From: an uncultured bacterium
Lineage (GTDB): Bacteria > Bacteroidota > Bacteroidia > Bacteroidales > Marinifilaceae
Reading direction: 5' to 3'
DNA length: 56,158 nt
Assembly: GCA_905216195.1 (NCBI GenBank)
Contig: CAJMSX010000018.1
Coordinates: forward strand, 1-56,158
Below, piece after piece: positions 1 to 8,061 of the stretch; within the stretch, counting starts at the first letter, position 1, and each line of letters starts with the position of its first letter. Below the pieces are notes generated by a model that did not search any database, was not told where the DNA came from, and saw only the letters and a list, made by a program, of their open reading frames with translations. A program made the position numbers and the translations under genes.

Positions 1-388
1 CTTTTAGGTACACCTCGGCTGCACGTGTAATTTCCGGTACGGTTACGGTGTTTTGATAGTGTGCATAATCAAATGTCTTGGCTGCCTTCGCTTCATCCAT
101 TTCACCGATTTCTCCCAGTAGCCTCTGAATACGCTCCAGCTTTTCCTCTGTCGAACCGGTATCTGTATGTAGTTTATAAGTATAGCTGCGTCGCTTACCT
201 GCTTTGGTGGTAAAAAGCTTGTCTATCTTCTTCATCATGGTGTTGACATTATTCACAGTAAGATCCATGGTGTTTTTAGACATGACCAGCTTACCCACAG
301 CTTCGCCGAATTTTGTCAATTCTCTTGTCCCGGGCGAAGCATTGACGTTGATAGTATAATTTACCTGATAATTTTGCTCCTGAGCCAT
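1..388 (-). CDS. Probable phage tail tape-measure protein, N-terminal part (runs off the window)
   Basis: The reading frame opens with ATG at 388-386, reads MAQEQNYQVNYTIN... and stays open to base 1, so the 3' end lies outside the window. About 129 codons are visible. The sequence is hydrophilic and helix-prone (a stretch around KKIDKLF is followed by EEKLERIQRLLGEI), with no signal peptide. A purine-rich AAAAGGAGG lies about 25 nt upstream. The call rests on position: it follows a two-frame gene with the layout of a tail assembly chaperone, and in most long-tailed phages the tape measure is the next gene. It would set tail length and be coated by the chaperone during assembly. No family motif is recognisable in the visible part, so another tail or hypothetical phage protein is possible. 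Confidence 0.45.
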   Translation of the reverse strand, partial: MAQEQNYQVNYTINVNASPGTRELTKFGEAVGKLVMSKNTMDLTVNNVNTMMKKIDKLFTTKAGKRRSYTYKLHTDTGSTEEKLERIQRLLGEIGEMDEAKAAKTFDYAHYQNTVTVPEITRAAEVYLK

Positions 389-436
389 ACTTCTCTGCTA
401 TTGGAAAAGTATAGCCTCCTTTTCAAATAGGGGATT

Positions 437-468
437 AAAAAACTCCGTCAACCAAACAGCCGACGGAG
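437..468 (-). terminator. Hairpin with T-run between tail chaperone and tape-measure genes
   Basis: CTCCGTC at 443-449 pairs with GACGGAG at 462-468, and read on the minus strand the stem is followed by six T (442-437). This is the shape of an intrinsic terminator. It is unusual inside a tail operon and might lower tape-measure transcription relative to the chaperone, or end an isolated remnant transcript. Confidence 0.5.
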
Positions 469-488
469 GCAAAATAAGAGATCAATCT

Positions 489-743
489 TTAGAGTGACTG
501 GGTCAAACGCTTTATCATCATTTGTTTATGTAGCCATAAAGCTTCTTCGCTTAACATGGCAAACTCTTCATCCGAAACATTATTTAGGTTTATGCCGGGA
601 AAGGAATGGTGAACATAGATCATCCGCTGCCGGATTCGTTGTCCGTCTTTTACTGCCCAGCATTCTATAAACTTACCAGGGTCGTCTGACGTGTAGAGAT
701 AATCTCTGATAACTGTCCCAGAAGTCCGAAAAGAAAAAGACTT
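489..743 (-). CDS. -1 frame extension of the tail chaperone (gpGT-like product, 1021..489)
   Basis: This frame opens after a TGA at 746-744, has no ATG at its beginning, and ends with TAA at 491-489. Its translation (...GTVIRDYLYTSDDPGKFIEC..., ending MIKRLTQSL) looks like real coding sequence. It overlaps the end of the short ORF by about 80 bases. Codon phase shows it is exactly -1 relative to the 1021..665 frame. The overlap contains the pyrimidine-rich slip-prone run CTT TTT CTT TTC (739-728), where a tRNA reading TTT or TTC can re-pair one base back. The joined product would be about 177 aa. The run is not a perfect X XXY YYZ heptamer, so an inactivating frameshift mutation is the alternative. 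Confidence 0.5.
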   Translation of the reverse strand, partial: KSFSFRTSGTVIRDYLYTSDDPGKFIECWAVKDGQRIRQRMIYVHHSFPGINLNNVSDEEFAMLSEEALWLHKQMMIKRLTQSL

Positions 744-1021
744 TCATCGTCCACCAGCTCCTTATCACCGTCCACAAAACAATCCTTCGCCAGGGTTCGC
801 AACGTCATCACCTCATCTTGCTTGGAGGCTACCATGAATTTGCTGAACTGCGAAAAACTCGGCTCCGAAAGATAGGCGACATAAACCTCCTTTTCTCCGC
901 ATGAGGGCTCTCCCCATACAACAATCGGATACACCTTACGTATCTTCTTTTCCGTTTTCAGCTTCTGGGCTTTTTCCTTAATTTCTGTCTCCATCTGAAG
1001 GCTTAAGTTTTTTTCTTCCAT
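665..1021 (-). CDS. Tail assembly chaperone, short (gpG-like) form
   Basis: This is a 118-aa acidic/basic soluble protein (starts MEEKNLSLQMETEIKEKAQK) with no signal peptide or membrane segment. The short form ends at 665. A second open frame, shifted by -1, begins within its last third and continues to 489, just before the putative tape-measure gene. A short ORF plus -1 extension directly ahead of the tape measure is the arrangement of lambda G/GT and of the overlapping tail chaperones of most long-tailed phages. By that analogy it would bind the tape-measure protein and recruit tail tube subunits. Sequence similarity to a named family was not recognised, so the call depends on gene order and the frameshift. 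Upstream tail genes expected in a complete module (tube, sheath) are absent: the next gene faces the other way. Confidence 0.5.
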   Translation of the reverse strand: MEEKNLSLQMETEIKEKAQKLKTEKKIRKVYPIVVWGEPSCGEKEVYVAYLSEPSFSQFSKFMVASKQDEVMTLRTLAKDCFVDGDKELVDDESLFLFGLLGQLSEIISTRQTTLVSL

Positions 1022-1182
1022 ACTTTTAATCGATTAAAATTTTTAAAAGCATAGGGCAAATGAAAAAAGATTGTTCAAATAAGAAATATTTTTCTTTTTC
1101 CCAAAATGTTTTTATTTTTATCAACTTGTATGTTTTATTGCGATTATGTTCATAAATTTATCTAATAGAAGTAATTTTTAAA

Positions 1183-1950
1183 ATGCTAAATATGAATACA
1201 AATGAATTGAGAAACTATATTTTTATTGATAGGCAGATGATTGATATGTATTATGAACAGTTGAATCAAGGTGAAATTTTGGTTGAGGAAAAACACAAAT
1301 CAAGTACACTTTCAATGTCTTTAAAGAACATTTCCTATGAGCGGCACAATAATCTGATCACTCGGGAAGCAACCTATTATGAAAAAATAAAGGTTATTGA
1401 AGAAAATATTACTACTTATAAACTTGACGATAATGAAATTGATTATGAACGACTGGAATATGTATTTATAAATGATAATAAAAGATTTATTAGAGATACT
1501 ATGGTACTTCAAAAGGTTTTAATCCCTTCCAAAGGTATTTTACCAAATGATCTAACAATTGGTTTATGGATTTCGCCTAACGATTATATCTTAGAGAAAA
1601 AAAAGTCAATATTTTTAATTGAAGTATTCGGTGATGTTCAACCATTTAGCTTTTGTACGGGTTATACTGCTTTGCAATTTCTTCTTTATAAATTGGAAGA
1701 GAAATTTGGCATTGATAGTTGTTCACTTTTGGGAATAGATAAAAAGCAAATTAATACTAGGAAATTTTATGATGATCCTTTTAGGAAATTTGCTCAAGAT
1801 CCACTAAAATATTTAAGTAACCTTGGTTTTGTTGCTGCCGATAAAAAAGAAGTTACTTCTTTATTTAGAGTCCGATTAGAATTTGCAGATTATTTGCGTA
1901 ATCCTTGGGTACCAGGTATAATCGGATATCCTTTATATATTTATGATTAA
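1183..1950 (+). CDS. AT-rich hypothetical protein
   Basis: This is a 255-aa soluble protein with no signal peptide or transmembrane segment. Two ATGs (1183 and 1192) could start it. The N-terminus (NYIFIDRQMIDMYYEQLNQG) has the pattern aromatic-I-D-x-x-x-I-x-x-x-x-x-Q seen at the start of some poorly characterised DUF6414-type proteins, but that is only a resemblance. The base composition is far more AT-rich than the metabolic genes of this window, suggesting a separate origin. It sits between a phage tail remnant and a RiPP locus, opposite in strand to the tail genes, and has its own terminator. A cargo or defence-related role is possible but not shown. Confidence 0.6.
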   Translation: MLNMNTNELRNYIFIDRQMIDMYYEQLNQGEILVEEKHKSSTLSMSLKNISYERHNNLITREATYYEKIKVIEENITTYKLDDNEIDYERLEYVFINDNKRFIRDTMVLQKVLIPSKGILPNDLTIGLWISPNDYILEKKKSIFLIEVFGDVQPFSFCTGYTALQFLLYKLEEKFGIDSCSLLGIDKKQINTRKFYDDPFRKFAQDPLKYLSNLGFVAADKKEVTSLFRVRLEFADYLRNPWVPGIIGYPLYIYD

Positions 1951-1991
1951 AGGATAAATATAGATTGAATAATAATTTTAGACAAATATAT

Positions 1992-2016
1992 AGACGGTTA
2001 AAGGCCGTCTTTTTTT
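1992..2016 (+). terminator. Intrinsic terminator after the AT-rich gene
   Basis: AGACGG (1992-1997) pairs with CCGTCT (2005-2010), followed by a run of T to 2016. It lies 42 bases after the stop codon of the preceding gene and insulates it from the RiPP locus. Confidence 0.75.
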
Positions 2017-2181
2017 ATGCGATATTTATTGCATCTTATATTTTGAAAAGTACAAGTCTTTTATTGATGATGATGCAAAATTATTAGTGACGCTTTAAGT
2101 GCATTGAAAATCAAATTTGCTGAAATCAAAAATATAGATTAAAAAAGCAATAAATAATTTTTAAATTATTAAAATAATTTT

Positions 2182-2189
2182 TAGATTTG
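2182..2189 (+). promoter_or_regulatory. Candidate Bacteroidetes -7 box upstream of the RiPP locus
   Basis: TAGATTTG matches the Bacteroidetes TAnnTTTG -7 consensus. No clear TTTG is present at the expected -33 distance, only a T-rich stretch. It would give a 5' leader of roughly 130 bases before the C39 fragment. That leader contains a small ACAAC...GTTGT hairpin and no supported gene. Confidence 0.45.
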
Positions 2190-2323
2190 CACCTTGTATT
2201 CGTGAATATGGGCGGTTTGTTGATTTATCATGGTGGGTGTTATGGTACTTTAATCACAACTTATACGTTGTTATTTGCTTATTGTGCATACATCATCCGG
2301 ATAAAATTTCGGTATATTTATAT

Positions 2324-2641
2324 ATGATAGCTTCTTTTCCTATATCTCGGCAGGCAGATCAAATGGATTGCGGCCCGGCGTGTTTGCAAATGATAGCGAA
2401 ATATTATGGACGCTATTACAATTTGCCCACGCTTCGGGAACGCTCTTTTCTTACCCGTGAAGGTGTTAGCTTGTTAGGAATTACTCATGCAGCAGAAAGT
2501 ATTGGGTTTAGGACAACCGGAGCCAAATGCAATATGGAAAGCTTGGGCAAAGAAGCCCGTTTACCTTTAATTGCCCACTGGAATCAACAGCATTTTGTTG
2601 TGCTTTACACAATATCAACAATTGGGAGCTTTGTTGTTTAA
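2324..2641 (+). pseudogene. N-terminal C39 peptidase fragment of a broken peptidase-containing ABC exporter
   Basis: The start at 2324 (MIASFPISRQADQMDCGPAC) gives the usual N-terminus of C39 bacteriocin-processing domains. The upstream in-frame codons from 2237 look non-coding. The catalytic cysteine motif QxDCGPACL and the following helix are present, as is the histidine motif HWNQQHFVVLY. Such a domain cuts double-glycine leaders as the peptide is exported. Right after that motif the frame runs into sequence that belongs, one frame over, to the fifth/sixth transmembrane helix region, then stops. About 98 residues remain before the break. The rest of the peptidase fold and transmembrane helices 1-4, roughly 300 residues, are missing. 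The fragment alone could not export anything. An assembly error or a real deletion could explain it. Confidence 0.8.
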
Positions 2642-3623
2642 TGAAAGTAAAAACATCCTGATTACAATTATGGCTGCAACTGCAGTTGTTAAGGGTGATA
2701 TGACACTGGGGATGATGTTGGCTGTTCAGTATATTGTAGGTCAGTTGAATGCTCCCGTCGAGCAGATGCTAACTTTTATCCATAGTGCACAGGATGCTAA
2801 AATTAGCCTGGAAAGACTCAATGAAATACATAAACAACAGGATGAAGAACCGGCAGAAATGAGAAGCCGCGAATTGACCGGAACGCATGATATTGAAATA
2901 AACAATGTCACCTTCCAGTATGAAGGGCCGGAATCTCCAAAGGTATTACAGGACATCAGTGTCGTTCTGCCGGAGAAAAAAGTCACGGCAATTGTCGGGG
3001 CAAGTGGGAGTGGAAAAACAACCTTGTTAAAATTAATGTTGGGTTTTTATCCCGTCTCGCAGGGAGAAATTAGGGTTGGAGACAGCAAATTGGATAGCCT
3101 GAATCAGAGTTGGTGGAGGAGTATATGTGGGGTCGTGATGCAGGATGGTTTTATTTTTTCTGATACAATAGCGAGAAACATAGCCGTGAGTGATGAAGTC
3201 GTTGACCGGAAAAGGCTTTTATATGCAGTGAAAGTTGCTAATATACAAGATTTTATTGAAGGATTGCCCTTGAAGTATAACACGAAAATCGGTCAGGAAG
3301 GTGTTGGACTCAGTCAGGGACAGAAACAACGTATTCTTATTGCTAGGGCTGTCTACAAAAATCCGGATTTTATTTTTCTTGATGAAGCTACGAATGCGTT
3401 AGATGCAAACAATGAGCGGGTAATTATGGAGAATCTTGACCAATTTTTCAAGGGTCGGACCGTAGTAGTTGTGGCTCACCGTTTAAGTACCGTTAAGAAT
3501 GCTGATCAGATTGTGGTTTTGGAAAAAGGAAAGATCGTAGAAAAGGGAAATCACCGGGAGTTGACTGAGTTAAGGGGAGCTTATTATCATTTGGTCAAAA
3601 ACCAATTGGAATTGGGAAACTGA
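2571..3623 (+). pseudogene. C-terminal membrane/ATPase fragment of the broken peptidase-containing ABC exporter
   Basis: Meaningful sequence begins at about 2618 (QYQQLGALLFNESKNILITI). It covers the last transmembrane helices and a complete nucleotide-binding domain: Walker A VGASGSGKTT, Q-loop, signature LSQGQKQR, Walker B FIFLDEATNALD and the H-loop VVAHRLS. The first internal ATG in this frame is at 2670. Coding before about 2618 is the wrong frame of the C39 piece, so the two fragments are the ends of one gene joined out of frame after loss of about 0.9 kb. An intact protein of this type is about 700-740 aa and would form a homodimeric exporter coupled to HlyD and an outer-membrane channel. 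The ATPase half is well preserved, which suggests a recent lesion. An HlyD gene follows after 23 bases. Confidence 0.8.
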
Positions 3624-3646
3624 AATAGGTGCAGGTAGTTTACTGA

Positions 3647-4960
3647 GTGAAATACATGGATAACTTGGACGTAAAACAGGAAGAAATAAACAACCTTGAA
3701 CTGAGAAGCGAAGAGGTAAGGGAAATCATGGGACAAGTACCTCCCCGGATTCTTCATTATGGGATTACTCTGATGTTATCTATTGTACTTCTAATCTTAG
3801 CTGGAAGCTGTTTCTTCCGTTATCCGGATACAATTACTGCACGTTTTATAGTAAATTCTTCAAATCCGACAATAAGTTTATTGGCAAAGGTAAATGGAAA
3901 CATTGTAAAACTGAAAGTCAGCGACCGGCAAAAAATGAGAAAAGGCGATTATCTGGCAATAATCTCCAGTATGGCCGATTACCGGCAGATGCTTGAATTA
4001 AAAACAATGCTTGAGAAGGCTGATTCCGTAGGAATACCTTATTTCAATTCTTTCAAATTGGGAGAAGTACAGGCTGCTTACACCCAGTACGGGAAGGCTC
4101 TTACTGCTTATCAGGACTATGTGACAATAGATTATACCGGAACTAAGATCAAATTAGCTGAACTACAATTAAAGGATAAAAAAGAACAGATTAAGCTTTA
4201 CCGGAAAGCAGAGTTGTTAGGGCAAAATACGTTGGAAATAGAACAAAATACGTATAAAAGGTCCGAAAAAATTTACAATAAAGGAGGTATTTCCCTGGCT
4301 GAGTTAGAGCAATACAGGACAAGGGTAATACAAGCTGAGGCCGCCTATAATAACAGTGCAATGGCTCGCTCTCAGGCGGAATCGGCAGTTGTACAGGTGG
4401 AACGGGAAATATTGGAACTGAAAATGCAGAAAGAACAGGAAATCCGGAAACTCCAGGATGATCTTGCTGTAGCCCTGGAAGGTGTAAAAGCTGCTTTTAG
4501 GGAATGGGAAAACAGTTATTGTTTGGTTTCCTCCATAGAAGGAATTGTTTCTTTTTCCGGCGTTTGGAAAGAACACCAGAATGTTTTTGCCGGGCAGGTA
4601 TTGATGAATGTAGTACCGGAAAAAAAGAATGAAATTGTCGCGAGGATCTATATCCCGGTTATAGGAGCTGGTAAACTGAGGGAAGGAAACAAGATGAACT
4701 TGGTGTTTGATGATTATCCGGAAGAAGAGTATGGTGTATTACATACCGCTTTAGGAAAATTATCTTTGGTTCCTGATTCCCTTTTTAATTCTACGCTCAA
4801 TTTGCCCGATACATTAATCACAAATTATGGAAAAGTTTTGCCTTTTCATCAAAATATGACGGGTAAAGCTGTGATTATAACAGATGATGTTTCATTATTT
4901 GTTCGTTTGATTAGTCCGTTACGACTGGCATTCCAGAAATACCGGTTCAAGGAAAATTAA
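3647..4960 (+). CDS. HlyD-family membrane fusion protein (peptide export adaptor)
   Basis: This 437-aa protein has one N-terminal transmembrane helix (about residues 39-60, ITLMLSIVLLILAGSCFF). It then has a biotinyl-lipoyl-like strand (VNGNIVKLKVSDRQKMRKGDY), a long coiled-coil hairpin (about 160-280) and a C-terminal beta-barrel region. That is the HlyD/EmrA architecture. It would span the periplasm, linking the peptide ABC exporter to a TolC-like channel. It follows the broken exporter by 23 bases and precedes the precursor peptide, as in Bacteroidales double-glycine peptide loci. A second ATG three codons downstream is an alternative start. The frame is intact although its partner exporter is broken. 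No TolC homologue is in the window. Confidence 0.88.
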   Translation: MKYMDNLDVKQEEINNLELRSEEVREIMGQVPPRILHYGITLMLSIVLLILAGSCFFRYPDTITARFIVNSSNPTISLLAKVNGNIVKLKVSDRQKMRKGDYLAIISSMADYRQMLELKTMLEKADSVGIPYFNSFKLGEVQAAYTQYGKALTAYQDYVTIDYTGTKIKLAELQLKDKKEQIKLYRKAELLGQNTLEIEQNTYKRSEKIYNKGGISLAELEQYRTRVIQAEAAYNNSAMARSQAESAVVQVEREILELKMQKEQEIRKLQDDLAVALEGVKAAFREWENSYCLVSSIEGIVSFSGVWKEHQNVFAGQVLMNVVPEKKNEIVARIYIPVIGAGKLREGNKMNLVFDDYPEEEYGVLHTALGKLSLVPDSLFNSTLNLPDTLITNYGKVLPFHQNMTGKAVIITDDVSLFVRLISPLRLAFQKYRFKEN

Positions 4961-5068
4961 AAGAATATACGATTGCGCAATGTATATATTAGTGTTTAAC
5001 CACAGGAGGGATTTTAGGATAGATGCACGTGGTCATTCCTGTTTTCCTGAATGTAAAAAATTAAAACT

Positions 5069-5239
5069 ATGTCAAGATTTAGTGTTAAAAAAGAATCTAA
5101 ATTCCAGACTTTGTCATCTGCAGATATGCAGGGCGTAAAAGGTGGTGGCATTTGTATCAAATGCATGAAGAGAAACGATAAAAAGTTTTCTATCAGCATT
5201 GGTACTGTTACCAACAAGGATGTACCCCAACAAAGTTAA
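5069..5239 (+). CDS. Double-glycine RiPP precursor peptide (GG-Bacteroidales type)
   Basis: This is a 56-aa peptide starting at ATG 5069. The leader MSRFSVKKESKFQTLSSADM ends in QGVKGG, matching the LS-x-x-x-M-x-x-(I/V)-x-G-G leader recognised by C39 peptidases. Cleavage after Gly26 would release a core of about 30 residues beginning GICIKC. It has two cysteines (Cys29, Cys32 of the precursor), several lysines, a Ser/Thr-rich middle (SISIGTVTNK) and the C-terminus DVPQQS. The radical SAM enzyme downstream is the obvious candidate modifier, with Cys29/Cys32 or nearby residues as candidate sites. The gene sits between hlyD and an S41 protease gene and is followed by a strong hairpin. Translation starts after an A-rich stretch rather than a Shine-Dalgarno, normal for Bacteroidetes. 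The modification type and activity of the product are unknown. Confidence 0.85.
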   Translation: MSRFSVKKESKFQTLSSADMQGVKGGGICIKCMKRNDKKFSISIGTVTNKDVPQQS

Positions 5240-5283
5240 TCTTTGTAGGGTAGAGAGATTTTGAATTATCGGATCTCATTTTA

Positions 5284-5317
5284 GCAGTAAGCTGTTTTAT
5301 ATATTACAGCTTACTGC
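5284..5317 (+). terminator. Perfect 12-bp hairpin after the precursor gene (attenuating or processing structure)
   Basis: GCAGTAAGCTGT (5284-5295) pairs perfectly with ACAGCTTACTGC (5306-5317) around a 10-base loop, followed by CTTTTG. The trailing T-run is short, so partial termination or protection of the precursor mRNA 3' end is more likely than complete termination. Either would make precursor transcripts outnumber those of the downstream enzymes. Confidence 0.65.
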
Positions 5318-5351
5318 CTTTTGCTGATTACTAAATTTTAATAGCCAGGTT

Positions 5352-6722
5352 ATGAAAATCCTTCTCCTCCTTTTCTTCATTTCACTTGCAAGCATTGTTT
5401 GTGGACAAAAATCTGCCGGTAAATCAAAGCAGCAGAATAATGATTTCGGTAAAATTTTCATTAATCCGATGATATATATCGATAAGGATACCACTGTCAT
5501 CCGGCGGGAAGACATTTATCATCCGCATTTATTTGAAAGCCTTACAGAGCAGGAATGTGATTCATTGGCTAAATTGATTCATGCCCGCAAGCAGGGATAT
5601 CCCGGCGATTCGGTAACTGTTACCGAACACTTTCACATCTGGAAACCTTTGATCGACCGTTTGCACTATGAAGATCCTCACTACTGGATGTGGCCGTTGG
5701 TTGTACTTACCGACAGCAAATTTACTTCGAACGATTTGCAAGTGATCCCGGTAAATTTATTGTTGATCAACGATACGGTAATTGTGGATAAAACCTTGGA
5801 TACGGTTTTCCACATGGGCGACCGGATATTGGCGATTAACAATGAACCGATAGAGAATTTCATGAATTTTCCACAGATGCGGTATATACCTTGTCCACTC
5901 CTTCAGCAATTTCATCATTTTGCTTATAGTCCCCGCTATGTGGTCGATATTGAACGCGACGGGAAACGGATGCAGGTACGTACAAATGGGATGGGGTATA
6001 ATGATGCACTTTTTACACTGAATATTAGTCCTTTCAAAAGGGAGCTGTTGGAGAAAGACCGGATCGGGTATATCGAAATAGATGCGTTTTTCCCCAATAA
6101 TTCTTTGCTCATCAAACGCCTGGCAAATTTTATCAAAAAGGCCCAGAAAGCCGGGTATAAAGACGTCATTATTGATGTCCGGAAAAATCCGGGAGGTTCC
6201 GGACATAATTTCGATCATCTCATATCACTTTTTACCACTCAGGATACCCTGAACTATGCCTGGGAGGAAAAGGTACGGGTATCGGAATATACACTCGATT
6301 ATGGCTTCCCGAAGGATAGCATCGGCCGGCTGGCAGATATACCGGCTAAAGAAGCTCACCCGAAACTTCCCCTGAAACCTAAGAAATATGCAGGGGATAT
6401 GAATTATTATATTCTGATGAGCCGCAATACCCAGTCGATGGCCGCGACCTTTGTCAATATATTGCAGACAAACGGCTTGGCAAAGTTGTGTGGAGAACCT
6501 TTAATGCACAACGCCCTGAAATACGGAGAAACCATACAGATGGGGTGGGGAAGTAAATCGAATATAGAAGTCTTTTCTACTGTTCTGACGGAAGAATATA
6601 CCAAAAGTCCGGATGGGCAAATCTATCCGGATATTCCTATCCAGTATATTGCTCAGGAATATCTGAAGGGAGGTGATCCGGTTCTGGAAAAATTGATAAA
6701 CTACATAAAACAACATAGATAA
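5352..6722 (+). CDS. Exported S41-family peptidase of the RiPP locus
   Basis: This 456-aa protein has an N-terminal Sec signal (MKILLLLFFISLASIVCG). A PDZ-like segment around 130-200 (MGDRILAINNEPIENF) is followed by the S41 tail-specific protease core. The core includes IIDVRKNPGGSGHNFDHLI and the nucleophile region MSRNTQSMAATFVN with Ser362. Lys390 (NALKYGE) is a candidate general base. S41 enzymes cut proteins near their C-termini using a Ser-Lys dyad. This one would act in the periplasm or at the surface, because no cytoplasmic form is visible. It follows the precursor and its hairpin and lies 10 bases before the radical SAM gene, so it probably trims the secreted peptide, degrades a competitor, or confers self-protection. 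Which of these applies cannot be told from sequence. Confidence 0.82.
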   Translation: MKILLLLFFISLASIVCGQKSAGKSKQQNNDFGKIFINPMIYIDKDTTVIRREDIYHPHLFESLTEQECDSLAKLIHARKQGYPGDSVTVTEHFHIWKPLIDRLHYEDPHYWMWPLVVLTDSKFTSNDLQVIPVNLLLINDTVIVDKTLDTVFHMGDRILAINNEPIENFMNFPQMRYIPCPLLQQFHHFAYSPRYVVDIERDGKRMQVRTNGMGYNDALFTLNISPFKRELLEKDRIGYIEIDAFFPNNSLLIKRLANFIKKAQKAGYKDVIIDVRKNPGGSGHNFDHLISLFTTQDTLNYAWEEKVRVSEYTLDYGFPKDSIGRLADIPAKEAHPKLPLKPKKYAGDMNYYILMSRNTQSMAATFVNILQTNGLAKLCGEPLMHNALKYGETIQMGWGSKSNIEVFSTVLTEEYTKSPDGQIYPDIPIQYIAQEYLKGGDPVLEKLINYIKQHR

Positions 6723-6732
6723 GCAGAAAAAT

Positions 6733-8061
6733 ATGGAAAATCTGATGTGGTCCAGGTATAATTTCCTGCTGGAAATCCCGGAACAAGGTAAAGTCTTATA
6801 TAACAGTTATTCCAATTCACTCATCAGTCTTGATGAATCTTTATATAAAGAACTGAAAAAACTGGAAAATGAGGGGACGGTCACACCCGGACATTTGAAA
6901 AACTTCACAGAAGAAGAAATGGATTTCTTCCGGGAAAGTTGTATTTTGGTAAAAGACGACGAAGAGCTCATCGAACTGATGCAACACGAAAGTATGTCCA
7001 GGCTTTATACCAGAAAACACCTGGTACTTACGATTGCTCCCACTCAAACTTGTAACTTCGCCTGTACATATTGTTATGAAAACTGGAGGAAGTCTGGTTC
7101 AATGGACGATCAGACAGAAGAAGCTATTATAAGATACCTCGAAAGGCAAAAAGAAGAACATGCATTGGAGTCTGTAAGTTTAAATTGGTATGGGGGAGAA
7201 CCTTTACTGGTTGCCGGCCGGATAGAATCTTTAGGAAAAAAAATCAATGCAACAGGTTTACGGCTGGATGAAAATGAAATCATTACAAACGGCTATTTTT
7301 TCACAGAAAAGAATATCCGGATGTTGGCGGAAATTGGTGTTACCAGTGTGCAGATTACGCTGGATGGGTTAAAGGAAACACACGATCAAAGAAGGCCGCT
7401 CGTAAATGGGAAAGGTACTTTTTCTACTATATTGGAAAATCTGGATCGATACTTTTCCGGAGATTACCGGGATCATTTTTTTATAGCCTTGAGGGTAAAC
7501 GTAGATAAAAGAAATCAGGATGATTTTTTGAGAATTTACAAATGGTTGAAAGAACGCTATCATTCCGATAGGTTGCTTATATATCCGGGCTGGGTTCATC
7601 TCGACGGAAATACAAATCAGAAATCTTTGTGTTTCTCACGCAATGAAATTACGGATTTTTGTTTGGACCTGAACAAGCGTTATCACATAGTGCTTCAAAA
7701 CATGCTGCCGGAAGACATTAACATGGAGTGTCTGGCAAGAAGTCCCTATAGTATGCTTATAGGATGGCAGGGGGAAATATACAAATGTTTTGAGGAATTA
7801 GGGGATCAGAAATTTATTGTAGGTAATATTAAGGATGAACAAGTGTGGACAAATCATAAACTCATAGCCAAATATGCTGTTGGTATCGATCATTATCAGG
7901 ATACCGAATGCCGTAAATGCCGCTATCTACCGATTTGTCACGGTGGTTGTCCTAAACGCCGTTTCGAAAATAAATATAAAGGATATACGAATGATTGTTG
8001 TACCCCTTTTAAGAAAAGAATGGAAGATTTTATCGGGCTTTATCTTATGCTCCAAAGCTAA
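6733..8061 (+). CDS. Radical SAM/SPASM peptide maturase
   Basis: This is a 442-aa cytoplasmic enzyme. Residues 1-90 form an N-terminal region of the kind found in peptide-binding (PqqD/RRE-like) maturases. Cys107, Cys111 and Cys114 (CNFACTYC) form the CxxxCxxC site for the SAM-cleaving 4Fe-4S cluster, followed by the GGEP motif (WYGGEPLL). The C-terminal SPASM domain has Cys393, Cys396, Cys402 and Cys406 (ECRKCRYLPICHGGC) and further cysteines near 420-430 for auxiliary clusters. SPASM enzymes install thioether or carbon-carbon links on ribosomal peptides, so the 56-aa precursor 1.5 kb upstream is the likely substrate. Its 3' end overlaps the start of the next gene by 71 bases. A decayed relative of this gene lies on the opposite strand at about 10,765-11,150. 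Confidence 0.92.
   Translation: MENLMWSRYNFLLEIPEQGKVLYNSYSNSLISLDESLYKELKKLENEGTVTPGHLKNFTEEEMDFFRESCILVKDDEELIELMQHESMSRLYTRKHLVLTIAPTQTCNFACTYCYENWRKSGSMDDQTEEAIIRYLERQKEEHALESVSLNWYGGEPLLVAGRIESLGKKINATGLRLDENEIITNGYFFTEKNIRMLAEIGVTSVQITLDGLKETHDQRRPLVNGKGTFSTILENLDRYFSGDYRDHFFIALRVNVDKRNQDDFLRIYKWLKERYHSDRLLIYPGWVHLDGNTNQKSLCFSRNEITDFCLDLNKRYHIVLQNMLPEDINMECLARSPYSMLIGWQGEIYKCFEELGDQKFIVGNIKDEQVWTNHKLIAKYAVGIDHYQDTECRKCRYLPICHGGCPKRRFENKYKGYTNDCCTPFKKRMEDFIGLYLMLQS

Noticed and set aside
2237..2323. Extended N-terminus for the C39 fragment
   Set aside because: The extra 29 residues do not look like a C39 N-terminus, whereas MIASFPISRQADQMDCGPAC at 2324 does.
7874..7990. Earlier start for the TPR regulator
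   Set aside because: It would lie inside the SPASM coding region and adds a Cys/Arg/Val-rich stretch that is a frame shadow. The signal peptide begins naturally after 7991.
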